The notes: generated from the sequence alone by a model not told the origin. A DNA stretch of 64,000 nt from JAEVLT01 sp050496765 (GCF_050496765.1 NZ_JBNWEO010000013.1:372001-436000); one strand, 5' to 3'. Shown: positions 9,296 through 17,255, counted from the stretch's first letter. Translations and numbers: made by a program.

Positions 9296-12200
9296 GCCAA
9301 GACACCTCCTTCATCTTGCGTACAGTTACGTAAAGATCCCGCTGATTCCCAATTGGACCGTAATAATTAAACCCATAGCTAAGCTGGGCGTACCCGCCAA
9401 TAATTTGCGTTGGTTTTACATGGATTTTTGTCGGGCTATTATGTGTTCCTCCGCGTTCTCCGGTGATGGCAGTGCCTGGTGTATTAATATGTTTGTCCTG
9501 CGCATGGTACATATAGAGTGTTCCTTTCGGCATTTTGTGGCTTGTAACAGCCCGAGCAGCAACAACGCCGTTGCGATTAAACACTTCTACCCAGTCATTA
9601 TCTTTAATCCCGGCTAGCTCAGCATCTTGATCACTGATCCATACATGCGGGCCGCCGCGGAACAAAGTGAGCATCATCAAGTTATCCTGATAGGTGCTGT
9701 GCATATTCCATTTTCCGTGCGGTGTTAAATAACGGAGTTGGACCTCTTTTTCTTGATGGCCAGGAATATTGTCCCGCTTTGCAAAAACCATTTCCGGAAG
9801 GGTCGGTTTGTAAATAGGGAAACTTTCTCCGTATTCCAGCACAATTTCATGATCGAGATAAAAATGCTGTCTCCCTGTTAAGGTACGGAACGGGACCATT
9901 CGCTCAATATTCGTTGTAAAAGGCGAATAGCGGCGGCGGTCTTTATTTGACCCCGTAAAGATAGGCGTTGGAATCACTTCACGCGGCTGCACGGTTATAT
10001 CGCGGAACGTATGCTGTTCAGCCGCCCGATCCTCAGCAATATCCTTCAATGAAAGACCTGTTTTTTCTTCGGCATCTTTCCAGGCTTTCAGCGCCACTTT
10101 GCCGTTTGTGGCACTCGATAAACACATCATGGCCTCAGCGGCGAAACGGGCTGTCTCAATACTTGGCAGTCCATGGGAAATCCCTTTTTGCTCAATCGTT
10201 CCATTCATTCTTTTCAACTGCTCATATTGTTCCTGAACAGAAAATGCGATTCCGTGGGCGCCAATCGGTTTCGTTTCTGCTAATGGCCCGAGGGCAATGA
10301 ATTTTTCATATACTTTTGTATAGTCGCGTTCCACGAACGCAAACCTTGGCATTGTCACGCCAGGTATCGGTTCGGCTTCCCCCTTTTTCCAGTCACGCAC
10401 TTGGCCGAATGGCTGGGCGATCTCATCCGGTGAATCGTGCTGAAGCGGGATGGAAACGAGATCTTGAACAGGTGAAGGAAACTGTTTTTCTGCCATAGCT
10501 GAAAATGCTTTGGCAATTCCTTTAAATGTTTCCCAATCCGTTTTTGCTTCCCAAGGCGGGTTGATTGCCGGATTGAATGGATGCACAAACGGATGCATGT
10601 CAGTACTTGAAATATCATGTTTTTCATACCAAGTGGCCGCCGGCAAAACAATATCCGAATAGAGTGCATTGCCCGCCATCCGAAAGTCAACACTGACAAG
10701 AAGATCCAGCTTTCCTTCTGCCGCTTTTTCCCGCCATTTTATTTCTTCCGGCTTCATTTGATCGTTTTCTTTTCCTAATAAGCCATTGGCTGTGCCGAGA
10801 AGATGTTTTAAAAAGTATTCATGCCCTTTTCCTGAACTTGAAATTAAATTTGAACGCCAAACGAATAAATTCCGCGGAAAGTTCACAGGATTATCCGGAT
10901 CTTCTATCGCAAATTCCATTTTTCCTGTTTTTAATTCGTCTACGACATATTGAATTGCTGCTTCAGCTGTTGTAGCGCCTTGTTGTTTTGCCTGTTCATA
11001 CAGTTCTAACGAATTGCGGTTAAATTGCGGATAGGATGGAAGCCAACCTAACCGGGCTGCTAGAACGTTGTAATCTGCCGAGTGCTGATACCTTGCTTTT
11101 TTCACAAGCGGCGAGGCAAGATCATTCATCGAAATTTCTTCATACCGCCATTGATCGGTGGCAAAATAATAGAATGACGTTGCGTTTTGCAATCTCGGCG
11201 GCATGGACCAATCGCGGCTAAAAGCAATCGTTCCCCAGCCTTCAGGGACGCGCACTTTCTCCTGGCCAACGTAGTGAGCCCATCCCCCTCCATTCACTCC
11301 TTGTGAACCTGTTAATAAAACAAGATTGAGAATGCTGCGGTAAATGGTATCGCCGTTAAACCAATGATTGATTCCTGCACCCATAATGATCATCGATTGC
11401 CCTTTTGTATCAACCGCGTTTTGCGCAAATTCCCTCGCAATCTTTATCACTTGTTTGCGGTCGATTCCGGTAAACTTTTCCTGCCACGCGGGTGTATAGG
11501 GTTGATCGTCATCATAATTTGCCGGCTTTCCATCTTGGAGTCCCGGCCGGTCTATCCCGTAGTGCGCAAGCATCAGATCAAAAACCGTTGTCACACAGAT
11601 TTGTTCACCAGATGCCAATGTTACTTTTTTCACCGGTACTTTTCGCGAAACAATTTGGGTCCCCTGTTTATCAAAATAAGGAAAATCAACTTGTACCTTG
11701 TCATCTTCCTGGCCAAGTACAGTCAATTCCGCTTCATATGGATTTCCTTCTTCATCTTGTGAAAGAAGATTCCAATTGCCCTTGTTTCCCCAGCGGTGCC
11801 CGATGCTTCCGTTCGGAACGATAATCTTTTTTGTTTGATGGTCAATGACCGTTGTTTTCCATTCAGCTTTTGTTAAAGGCAAACCTAAATCATTTGCTGT
11901 TAAAAAACGGTCTGCGGCATATGCGTCGCCATTTGTTTTTAACTTAATTAAATAGGGAAGGTCGGTATACTTTTGCGCATATTGATAGAAATACACTGTT
12001 TGGTTGTCAACATAAAATTCTTTTAAAATAACATGTGTCATGGCCTGAGCCAGGGCTGCATCTTCACCTGGCTGAATCGCGAGCCAATCATCGGCGAATT
12101 TTACGTTTTCTGCATAATCAGGACTAACAGTAACGATTTTCGTCCCTTTGTAACGCACTTCTGTCATAAAGTGGGCGTCAGGCGTTCTTGTCATCGGCAC

Positions 12201-12977
12201 GTTGGAACCCCACATCATAATATAGCCAGCATTGTACCAGTCACTGCTTTCAGGAACATCGGTTTGTTCGCCCCATATTTGCGGGGAAGCTGGCGGCAAA
12301 TCGGCATACCAATCATAGAAACTTAGCATTGGAGCGCCAAGCATGGATAAAAATCTGGCGCCAGCGGCATAGCTCACCATGGACATAGCAGGTATAGGCG
12401 TAAATCCGGCAATCCGGTCCGGCCCGTATTTTTTTAACGTATAATGAAGCGAAGCGGAAATGATTTCGTTCACTTCTTCCCATGATGTTCGAATAAATCC
12501 GCCTTTTCCTCTGGCAGATTTGTATTGCATCAAGTGATCAGGATTCTCGACAATCCTTCCCCATGCTTGAACAGGATCGTTTTCTTTGGCTAATGCTTCG
12601 CGGTATCGTTTTAAAAGACTGCCGCGGACATACGGATATTTCACGCGCAATGGACTGTAAACATACCATGAAAAGCTGGCGCCACGGGGGCATCCTCGTG
12701 GTTCAAATTCTGGCATATCCGGACCACAGCTTGGGTAGTCGGTCTGCTGGTTTTCCCAGGTGATGATTCCATCCTTTACAAAAACCTTCCAACTACAGGA
12801 ACCGGTACAGTTAACGCCATGTGTTGTTCGAACCACTTTGTCATGCTGCCAGCGGTCACGATAAACTTTTTCCCATTCTCTGTTACCGGCTGAAAGTTGG
12901 CTCCAGCCATCCGAATAATTTTCCAGTGGCTTGAAAAAACGGAGTTTGCTCATCCATTTTGACGATCTGGTTTTCAT
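9285..12977 (-). CDS. narG: Respiratory nitrate reductase alpha subunit (Mo-bisMGD)
   Basis: 1230 aa, full length for NarG. The N-terminal motif THGVNCTGSCSWKVF (His53, Cys57, Cys61) followed by SCGPDMPEFEPRGCPRG holds the FS0 cluster with one histidine ligand. The molybdenum Asp ligand is expected in the WYADLPPASPQIWGEQTD segment near residue 222. It reduces nitrate to nitrite on the cytoplasmic side and has no Tat signal, as expected for Nar. ATG with an AGGAGA ribosome-binding site. First gene of narGHJI, with a leader of more than 100 bases that contains a weak Fnr-like site. Confidence 0.98.
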   Translation of the reverse strand: MKTRSSKWMSKLRFFKPLENYSDGWSQLSAGNREWEKVYRDRWQHDKVVRTTHGVNCTGSCSWKVFVKDGIITWENQQTDYPSCGPDMPEFEPRGCPRGASFSWYVYSPLRVKYPYVRGSLLKRYREALAKENDPVQAWGRIVENPDHLMQYKSARGKGGFIRTSWEEVNEIISASLHYTLKKYGPDRIAGFTPIPAMSMVSYAAGARFLSMLGAPMLSFYDWYADLPPASPQIWGEQTDVPESSDWYNAGYIMMWGSNVPMTRTPDAHFMTEVRYKGTKIVTVSPDYAENVKFADDWLAIQPGEDAALAQAMTHVILKEFYVDNQTVYFYQYAQKYTDLPYLIKLKTNGDAYAADRFLTANDLGLPLTKAEWKTTVIDHQTKKIIVPNGSIGHRWGNKGNWNLLSQDEEGNPYEAELTVLGQEDDKVQVDFPYFDKQGTQIVSRKVPVKKVTLASGEQICVTTVFDLMLAHYGIDRPGLQDGKPANYDDDQPYTPAWQEKFTGIDRKQVIKIAREFAQNAVDTKGQSMIIMGAGINHWFNGDTIYRSILNLVLLTGSQGVNGGGWAHYVGQEKVRVPEGWGTIAFSRDWSMPPRLQNATSFYYFATDQWRYEEISMNDLASPLVKKARYQHSADYNVLAARLGWLPSYPQFNRNSLELYEQAKQQGATTAEAAIQYVVDELKTGKMEFAIEDPDNPVNFPRNLFVWRSNLISSSGKGHEYFLKHLLGTANGLLGKENDQMKPEEIKWREKAAEGKLDLLVSVDFRMAGNALYSDIVLPAATWYEKHDISSTDMHPFVHPFNPAINPPWEAKTDWETFKGIAKAFSAMAEKQFPSPVQDLVSIPLQHDSPDEIAQPFGQVRDWKKGEAEPIPGVTMPRFAFVERDYTKVYEKFIALGPLAETKPIGAHGIAFSVQEQYEQLKRMNGTIEQKGISHGLPSIETARFAAEAMMCLSSATNGKVALKAWKDAEEKTGLSLKDIAEDRAAEQHTFRDITVQPREVIPTPIFTGSNKDRRRYSPFTTNIERMVPFRTLTGRQHFYLDHEIVLEYGESFPIYKPTLPEMVFAKRDNIPGHQEKEVQLRYLTPHGKWNMHSTYQDNLMMLTLFRGGPHVWISDQDAELAGIKDNDWVEVFNRNGVVAARAVTSHKMPKGTLYMYHAQDKHINTPGTAITGERGGTHNSPTKIHVKPTQIIGGYAQLSYGFNYYGPIGNQRDLYVTVRKMKEVSWLED

Positions 12978-13098
12978 AGAAATCTCCTTTCAATAGGAGG
13001 ATTCAGTAACTTCAAATTTTTTTCTTTCCTCCTTCATCTTCTCGGTTTAAGTGTAAACGCAAGCAGAACTAAGAGGTATCAGGGGAAAGCCGCAGTTT

Positions 13099-13114
13099 TA
13101 TCAGGAAAATCACT
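13099..13114 (-). promoter_or_regulatory. degenerate Fnr-like box upstream of narG
   Basis: TATCA-GGAAAA-TCACT matches TGTGA-N6-TCACW at eight of ten positions, 122-137 bases before narG. It overlaps an inverted repeat TCACT...AGTGA (13110-13130) that could be a site for NreC. Both assignments are tentative. Confidence 0.3.
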
Positions 13115-13170
13115 TATTTATGTGTAGTGACTTACCCGATTAGACACAAATTGTTTTTGCCATATAAATG

Positions 13171-13324
13171 AAAACTCGCCGACTGATGAGTCCTTTGGAC
13201 GAAGACAGAGGCGTAGTTGAATCTACCACGCTCGTATACCTGCCACATCCTGTGGCACTCGCCTGACTAGGACGTCCTGTCCATCGTCCGTTCAGAATTT
13301 ATCCATATAAATTCTGATTAGCTA
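13171..13324 (+). repeat. dispersed element, copy A, with hammerhead-like core
   Basis: It shares with 13725-13895 the blocks GGCGTAGTTG, CGCCTGACTAGG, CCATCGTSCGTTCAG and a palindrome AGAATTTAT-NN-ATATAAATTCT followed by TTAGCTAA. The 5' end (13183-13203) reads CTGATGAG, a TCC-TTT-GGA hairpin, then CGAA, which equals the catalytic core order of hammerhead ribozymes. The outer CGCC/GGCG pairs could close it. Orientation is arbitrary. Confidence 0.6.
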
Positions 13325-13330
13325 AAGAAA

Positions 13331-13358
13331 ACCGGGCAAAAATCGCCCGATCCTTTTT
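13331..13358 (+). terminator. terminator-like hairpin in the repeat region
   Basis: CCGGGC/GCCCG stem followed by ATCCTTTTTTG. The same module (a CTAAGAAAAACCGGGC start and a TTTTTAGTTTGG end) recurs at 53534-53567, so it seems to be part of a dispersed element and not only a local terminator. Confidence 0.55.
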
Positions 13359-13382
13359 TGTTTGGTTCTGACAACTAGTCTA

Positions 13383-13432
13383 TTGATTTCCGCTCCAGGT
13401 GCACACTTTCCGGGGGGGGGGCGTGCGGGTGA
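13383..13432 (+). repeat. truncated GC-rich dispersed repeat with G10 tract
   Basis: TTGATTTCCGCTCCAGG and the following CTTTCCG match the left end of the element at 53590-53788. It then runs into ten consecutive G (13412-13421) and the 52-bp array, so most of the element is missing. Confidence 0.6.
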
Positions 13433-13728
13433 GCCACTAGTGACCGGTTTGCACTAAAAAGTAGGAGGAGCGGGCATTAGGAAAGACAGTAATGACCGAT
13501 TTACCTCGAAAAATAGGCGGAGCGGGCATTAGGAAAGCCAGTAATGACCGGCTTACCTTGAAAAATAGGCGGAGCGGGCATTAGAAAAGCCAGTAATGAC
13601 CGGCTTACCTTGAAAAATAGGCGGAGCAGGCATTAGAAAAGCCACTAGTGACCGGTTTACCCCGAAAAATAGGAGAAGCGGGCATTAGGAAAGCTACTAG
13701 TGACCGGTTTACCTTGAAAAATAGGAGG
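13433..13728. repeat. 52-bp tandem repeat array, five full units plus a partial one
   Basis: Units start at 13433, 13485, 13537, 13589, 13641 and 13693 (the last is 36 bases). Each begins GCCASTARTGACCGG, passes through GAAAAATAGG and ends GCGGGCATTAGGAAA. Units differ by a few substitutions but keep the 52-base period, which is not a multiple of three, so the array does not encode a repeated peptide. Confidence 0.92.
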
Positions 13729-13895
13729 CGTAGTTGCCCTTTTCACGCTCAAAACGGCACGTCCTGTGCCTTTCGCCTGACTAGGGCATCCTCGAAAAAG
13801 CTGTCGCTTTTCCTTCGTGCGATGAGTAAGCTGCCGAAGAATTCCTTATCCTGCCCATCGTGCGTTCAGAATTTATGGATATAAATTCTGGTGAT
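13725..13895 (+). repeat. dispersed element, copy B, carrying a nested 60-bp insert
   Basis: It aligns with copy A from GGCGTAGTTG onward and shares the AGAATTTAT/ATAAATTCT palindrome end. Between CATCCT and GCCCATCG it has 60 extra bases (13793-13852) compared with copy A. The hammerhead-like 5' part of copy A is absent because the tandem array takes its place. Confidence 0.6.
13793..13852 (+). repeat. nested 60-bp hairpin mini-element, copy 1
   Basis: It starts CGAAAAAGC-TGTC-GCTTTTCCTTCGTGCG and ends ATCCT, and is flanked by TCCT on both sides. The stem AAAAGC/GCTTTT differs by a compensating change from the AAATGC/GCATTT stem of the copies at 53661 and 54435. Confidence 0.6.
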
Positions 13896-13899
13896 TAGC

Positions 13900-13926
13900 T
13901 AAAAAACGCCTTTTTCAAAAAGGCGC
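13900..13926 (-). terminator. terminator of the nreBCA operon
   Basis: On the minus strand GCGCCTTTTT pairs with AAAAAGGCG and is followed by TTTTTTAGC, eight bases after the nreA stop codon. Confidence 0.85.
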
Positions 13927-13934
13927 AAACTTCG

Positions 13935-14801
13935 TTATAACTCGTCTTCAATCAATAAACTGAGAAAGAAGTTCATTGTTAAGATCGTTTTTTCATTTTT
14001 AAAATTTATATCAATGTTTCCGTTTAACATCCTTACTTCATCGGCAAGCCGGGAGAATGCTTTTTCGGATAATTTCATTTGCTTTTCCGTTTCGATTTGA
14101 ACTGAAAATTGATGCTCGGATCGCAATTCGATTAGTACGTTCACCTTTTGTTGCGACTTTTGTATAAATGCATGATCAAGCAAAAAATCAAATATGGAAA
14201 TTAGTTTTTGCTGAGCGTTTTCTGAAAGCAAGGTAATCCGCTGATCAAGCAAGATAATGTCTAATTTGTCTCCCCAGATGAGTTTCTTTTGGACAAAGTA
14301 TTGGGATAGGAATGCCTTTTTGATTTCTTTTTTTTCATCATTTTGGGGCTCTCCCTTTCTTCCCTGCGTGTAAGAAAGAACAATTTCATCAGAGAGTTTC
14401 TTTAAATAGTTAATTTCCTCATTGGAAAATTTCCTTTTCGTTCGCTGGCCAATCAGCAGGACACCAATTAGTTGTGTTTGAAAAAAGAGTGGAACAGCCA
14501 CTGCTGATTTCAATTCTTCAGCAATTAGAATCGGAAATTCGAGAAATTCATCTTCAAGTTCTTCAGGAAACTCCGTGATCAAAAACTCTCTTTTCGTTTT
14601 TAATACCCGGCCGCAAATCCCCTTTCCACTTCTGACAACAATACCGATGTAGCGATTATTAAGAGAACCGATTGCCAGCTTCCAGCGAAACTCCATATTA
14701 ATCGGATCATAGAATGCTAAAGCTGAGAAATCCGCCTTTATTCCAGCAACAACTGAATTAAGTTTTAAAGTTAATAAATCTTTTAATGTTATTTTTCCCA
14801 T
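13935..14801 (-). CDS. nreA: NreA-like GAF protein with a degenerate histidine-kinase ATPase-like tail
   Basis: 288 aa from the ATG at 14801 behind AGGTGA; an upstream GTG is less likely. Residues 1-145 look like a GAF domain (FSALAFYDP, GKGICGRVLKTKREFL, AVAVPLFFQTQLIGVLLIGQ), as in NreA, the nitrate-binding regulator of the NreB kinase in staphylococci. Residues from about 165 to the end follow the pattern of a HATPase_c domain, with LISIFDFLLDHAF in the N-box place and EVRMLNGNIDINF near the end, but lack the Asn and glycine boxes, so ATP binding is unlikely. Staphylococcal NreA has only the GAF part. Last gene of nreB-nreC-nreA. Confidence 0.75.
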   Translation of the reverse strand: MGKITLKDLLTLKLNSVVAGIKADFSALAFYDPINMEFRWKLAIGSLNNRYIGIVVRSGKGICGRVLKTKREFLITEFPEELEDEFLEFPILIAEELKSAVAVPLFFQTQLIGVLLIGQRTKRKFSNEEINYLKKLSDEIVLSYTQGRKGEPQNDEKKEIKKAFLSQYFVQKKLIWGDKLDIILLDQRITLLSENAQQKLISIFDFLLDHAFIQKSQQKVNVLIELRSEHQFSVQIETEKQMKLSEKAFSRLADEVRMLNGNIDINFKNEKTILTMNFFLSLLIEDEL

Positions 14802-14810
14802 CATTATCAC

Positions 14811-15464
14811 CTAATTGTCCAAGAGGCCTCTTTTTAGTGCAAATTGAACCAAGTCTCTTCTTGTTGAAAGATTTAATTTTTCCATCGTTTTGGCTTTATG
14901 GGTTTCGACAGTTCTCGGGCTGATGTTCAGCAGTTCCCCAATTTCTTTATTTGTATACCCTTTTGCGACAAGACTGAATATTTCCTTTTCCCGTTCCGAA
15001 AGAAGATCAAAGGAATCATCGTATTCTTCGCCGGAATCATGGAAAACATGTTCAATTACTTTTTTCTGAGCAGTTGGATGAAGATAAGCCTGGCCGGAAT
15101 ACACCTGTCTGATGGCGTCAATCAGTTCCTGACCGAGCGAGGACTTTAACAAAAAGCCAGATGCACCCGCTTTCAATGCTCTAAATAATGATTGCTGGTC
15201 ATCATGCATGGACAGTATGAGAACTTTTATATGAGGATAGTTTTGAATAATTTCACTCGTTGTCGGCAGTCCATCTCTTCCGTTTGGCATGCTTAAATCC
15301 ATAATGACGACATCCGGATTGGTTTGCGGGATCTTCAACAATGCTTCATTTCCTTCAGCTGCTTCACCAATCACGATCATATCCTTTTGGGCATTCAGCA
15401 GCATTTGCAGCCCATCCCGGACAACTGCATGGTCATCAACCAAAAAAATTCGAATTTTGCTCAT
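14811..15464 (-). CDS. nreC: NreC, LuxR/NarL-type response regulator
   Basis: 217 aa from the ATG at 15464, eight bases after AAGG; the start lies next to the nreB stop. The receiver domain (1-120) has LVDDHAVVRDG, the phospho-acceptor Asp in VVIMDLSMP and the conserved Lys in GFLLKSS. The C-terminal LuxR helix-turn-helix is seen in LSEREKEIFSLVAKGYTNKE followed by ISPRTVETHKAK. In staphylococci NreC activates narGHJI, nir and narT when phosphorylated by NreB. Here it is coupled to nreB and followed by nreA. Confidence 0.92.
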   Translation of the reverse strand: MSKIRIFLVDDHAVVRDGLQMLLNAQKDMIVIGEAAEGNEALLKIPQTNPDVVIMDLSMPNGRDGLPTTSEIIQNYPHIKVLILSMHDDQQSLFRALKAGASGFLLKSSLGQELIDAIRQVYSGQAYLHPTAQKKVIEHVFHDSGEEYDDSFDLLSEREKEIFSLVAKGYTNKEIGELLNISPRTVETHKAKTMEKLNLSTRRDLVQFALKRGLLDN

Positions 15465-15469
15465 TATCA

Positions 15470-16702
15470 TCACCTTGATAAAATTGGAATTGTCACCTGA
15501 ATCTGCGTCCCCTTTCCAATTTCCGATTGAATCTGAAAAGATCCGCCTAATATGGAAGCTCTTTCTTCCATACTATACAAACCAACTCCGTTCCGATTGG
15601 AGGGATTCAGTTCAAAGCCTTTCCCAAAATCTGTTATTGACAGGGATACATAGTGTTCAAGCTTATTGACCACAATATCAATTCTTTCCGCCCCTGCATA
15701 TTTTGCCGCATTGATTAGCGCCTCTTGTGCGATTCGGTAAAGAGCGGTTTCAATTGCCGCCGGAAGCCGCTCATTTTCGCCAATATAGGTAAAATTTATT
15801 TGAATTCCGAACCGTTTGCCAAAATCGCGAATAAAGTTTTTTAGCGTTGCAATAAGACCATGATCATCGAGAGTTGAGGGTCTCAATTCCGAAGAAAGAT
15901 TGCGAACGTCTTCAATCGTTTGTTTTACCATTTGCTGAAGCATGCCGAGATGTTTTTCCATATCCTTTTCATTTTGAAGAACCGACTTAACAATATCCGT
16001 TTGCAACAAGATGCCGAACAAGGATTGGCCAATCCCGTCGTGAAGCTCTCTGGAAATAAGCTTTCTCTCTTTCTCTTGAGCTTGAAAGATAGAGTGGGTA
16101 ATCATTTTTTCAATTTTTTCATGCTCTGCCTTTCGTTTTTCACTCACCTTTTGCAAGCCCACAACAATGCCTTTCTCCCCGGTTAACGTTGTGTAATTCG
16201 ATATGGTAGCTAAAACAGGAATTAAGCAGCTATTTTTACTTTTTAGCAAAATTTCCGTCGGGTTTTCTTGAACATTGTATAATAAACAGTTTGAGGAATC
16301 GCAAATTTTATCTACGCCCCGATAAGTGGAACAAATATCACAGAAATTGGTAATGTCAGTCGACTCAATTCCAAGGAATTTTCTTCCTGTTTTATTTATA
16401 CTGACAATATTTTTTTCTTGATCGAGAATCAGTATGCTTTGACTGCTATTCTTAATGACGGCAAGCAATTGTTCTTGGTGGGATCTAATTTTCTTCTCCT
16501 GAACATAAATGATCATGAAAAAAACTGTGATAATCATTAACACGAAAAAAAAGATTGGCAGCGCATTCTGATAATGAATATCCACTTGAAGCATGGACAT
16601 GATTGAAAGAACGATTACGAATGAAACCAACATCGCAATCATCCCATTTTTCAACAGAAACAGCAGCAAATCTTTGTTCATAATCCGCTCTTTTCTATTC
16701 AT
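15470..16702 (-). CDS. nreB: NreB, oxygen-sensing histidine kinase with two membrane helices
   Basis: 410 aa from the ATG at 16702, preceded by GAAGAAGG; a longer frame to 16798 would run through the Fnr box and has no ribosome-binding site. Two membrane helices (about 11-33 and 42-63) come first, then a PAS domain with four cysteines in FCDICSTYRGVDKICDSSNC, spaced C-x2-C-x9-C-x4-C, expected to bind an oxygen-labile iron-sulfur cluster. A HisKA_3 site SRELHDGIGQSLFGI and a HATPase domain with GVGLYSMEERASILGG follow. S. carnosus NreB is cytosolic and has another cysteine spacing, so this is a membrane-bound variant. Confidence 0.9.
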   Translation of the reverse strand: MNRKERIMNKDLLLFLLKNGMIAMLVSFVIVLSIMSMLQVDIHYQNALPIFFFVLMIITVFFMIIYVQEKKIRSHQEQLLAVIKNSSQSILILDQEKNIVSINKTGRKFLGIESTDITNFCDICSTYRGVDKICDSSNCLLYNVQENPTEILLKSKNSCLIPVLATISNYTTLTGEKGIVVGLQKVSEKRKAEHEKIEKMITHSIFQAQEKERKLISRELHDGIGQSLFGILLQTDIVKSVLQNEKDMEKHLGMLQQMVKQTIEDVRNLSSELRPSTLDDHGLIATLKNFIRDFGKRFGIQINFTYIGENERLPAAIETALYRIAQEALINAAKYAGAERIDIVVNKLEHYVSLSITDFGKGFELNPSNRNGVGLYSMEERASILGGSFQIQSEIGKGTQIQVTIPILSR

Positions 16703-16783
16703 GTTTAGCCTTCTTCCGCCTTGCCTATCTTCCCGTTTCTGATTTTTCCTACTTTCATCTTCTATTTTTCCGGTAATGGATGT

Positions 16784-16799
16784 TGTGATGCAGGTCACA
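16784..16799 (-). promoter_or_regulatory. Fnr box of the nreBCA operon
   Basis: TGTGA-TGCAGG-TCACA matches the Bacillus Fnr consensus at all ten positions. Its centre lies 89.5 bases before the nreB ATG. If it acts at -41.5 the start of transcription falls near 16750; no strong -10 hexamer is seen there. Confidence 0.75.
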
Positions 16800-16961
16800 G
16801 AAATTGCAAACAGTTTTTACTATTTCATGAACATTATCATAATACAAAAATTCCAATGCTCATTGGCTTTTAATTTATGAATAATTTTTTAACATTTAAA
16901 AACGAGCCACTATATAATGCTACATATAAACTAGACAATAAAAAAGGAGTTTCTTAGTTGT

Positions 16962-17255
16962 ATGTCAACCACTCGAAGAAAGTTTAACCCAGAAGAAAAA
17001 GCGCAAATTGTACTGGAAATCCTAAAGGAAGAAAAGTCAGTTTCACAGCTCGCTTCTGAGCATGGGATCCATACCAATGTCCTCAACCGGTGGAAATCCG
17101 AGGTGGTACAAAACCTCTCACAGCTGTTTGTTGATGATCGTAAAGGTATCACCAAAATGAAAAAAGAATATGAACAACAAATCAATGAACTCTACGCCGA
17201 GGTTGGTAAGTTAACCACCCAATTGTCGTGGCTTAAAAAAAAATCTGGCCTCTAA
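16962..17255 (+). CDS. IS3-family transposase OrfA (helix-turn-helix)
   Basis: 97 aa. Helix-turn-helix of the IS3/IS911 OrfA type (KFNPEEKAQIVLEIL, SVSQLASEHGIHTNVLNRWK) and a C-terminal leucine-zipper-like coiled coil (MKKEYEQQINELYAEVGKL). ATG follows AAAAAAGGAG. It ends in a stretch of nine A, where OrfB should be joined by slippage. It binds the terminal repeats and is made alone or as an OrfAB fusion. Confidence 0.9.
   Translation: MSTTRRKFNPEEKAQIVLEILKEEKSVSQLASEHGIHTNVLNRWKSEVVQNLSQLFVDDRKGITKMKKEYEQQINELYAEVGKLTTQLSWLKKKSGL

Larger units (their letters stand above)
12978..13934. other. 957-base non-coding region between narG and nreA
   Basis: It holds, in order, the narG leader, a dispersed element with a hammerhead-like core (13171-13324), a terminator-like hairpin (13331-13358), the start of a GC-rich dispersed repeat with a run of ten G (13383-13432), a 52-bp tandem array (13433-13728), a second copy of the first element (13725-13895) that carries a 60-bp insert, and the nreA terminator. 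Open frames here are short, unsupported by ribosome-binding sites, and cross the 52-bp repeats. Confidence 0.8.

Noticed and set aside
13433..13728. The 52-bp array as a CRISPR array
   Set aside because: The units are contiguous copies over their full length, with no unique spacers, and there are no cas genes.
13648..13884. 78-codon frame across the tandem array and copy B of the dispersed element
   Set aside because: It spans a 52-base repeat that shifts frame each unit, and it has no ribosome-binding site.
15470..16798. Longer nreB start at 16798
   Set aside because: It would place a perfect Fnr box inside the gene and has no ribosome-binding site; the ATG at 16702 has GAAGAAGG.
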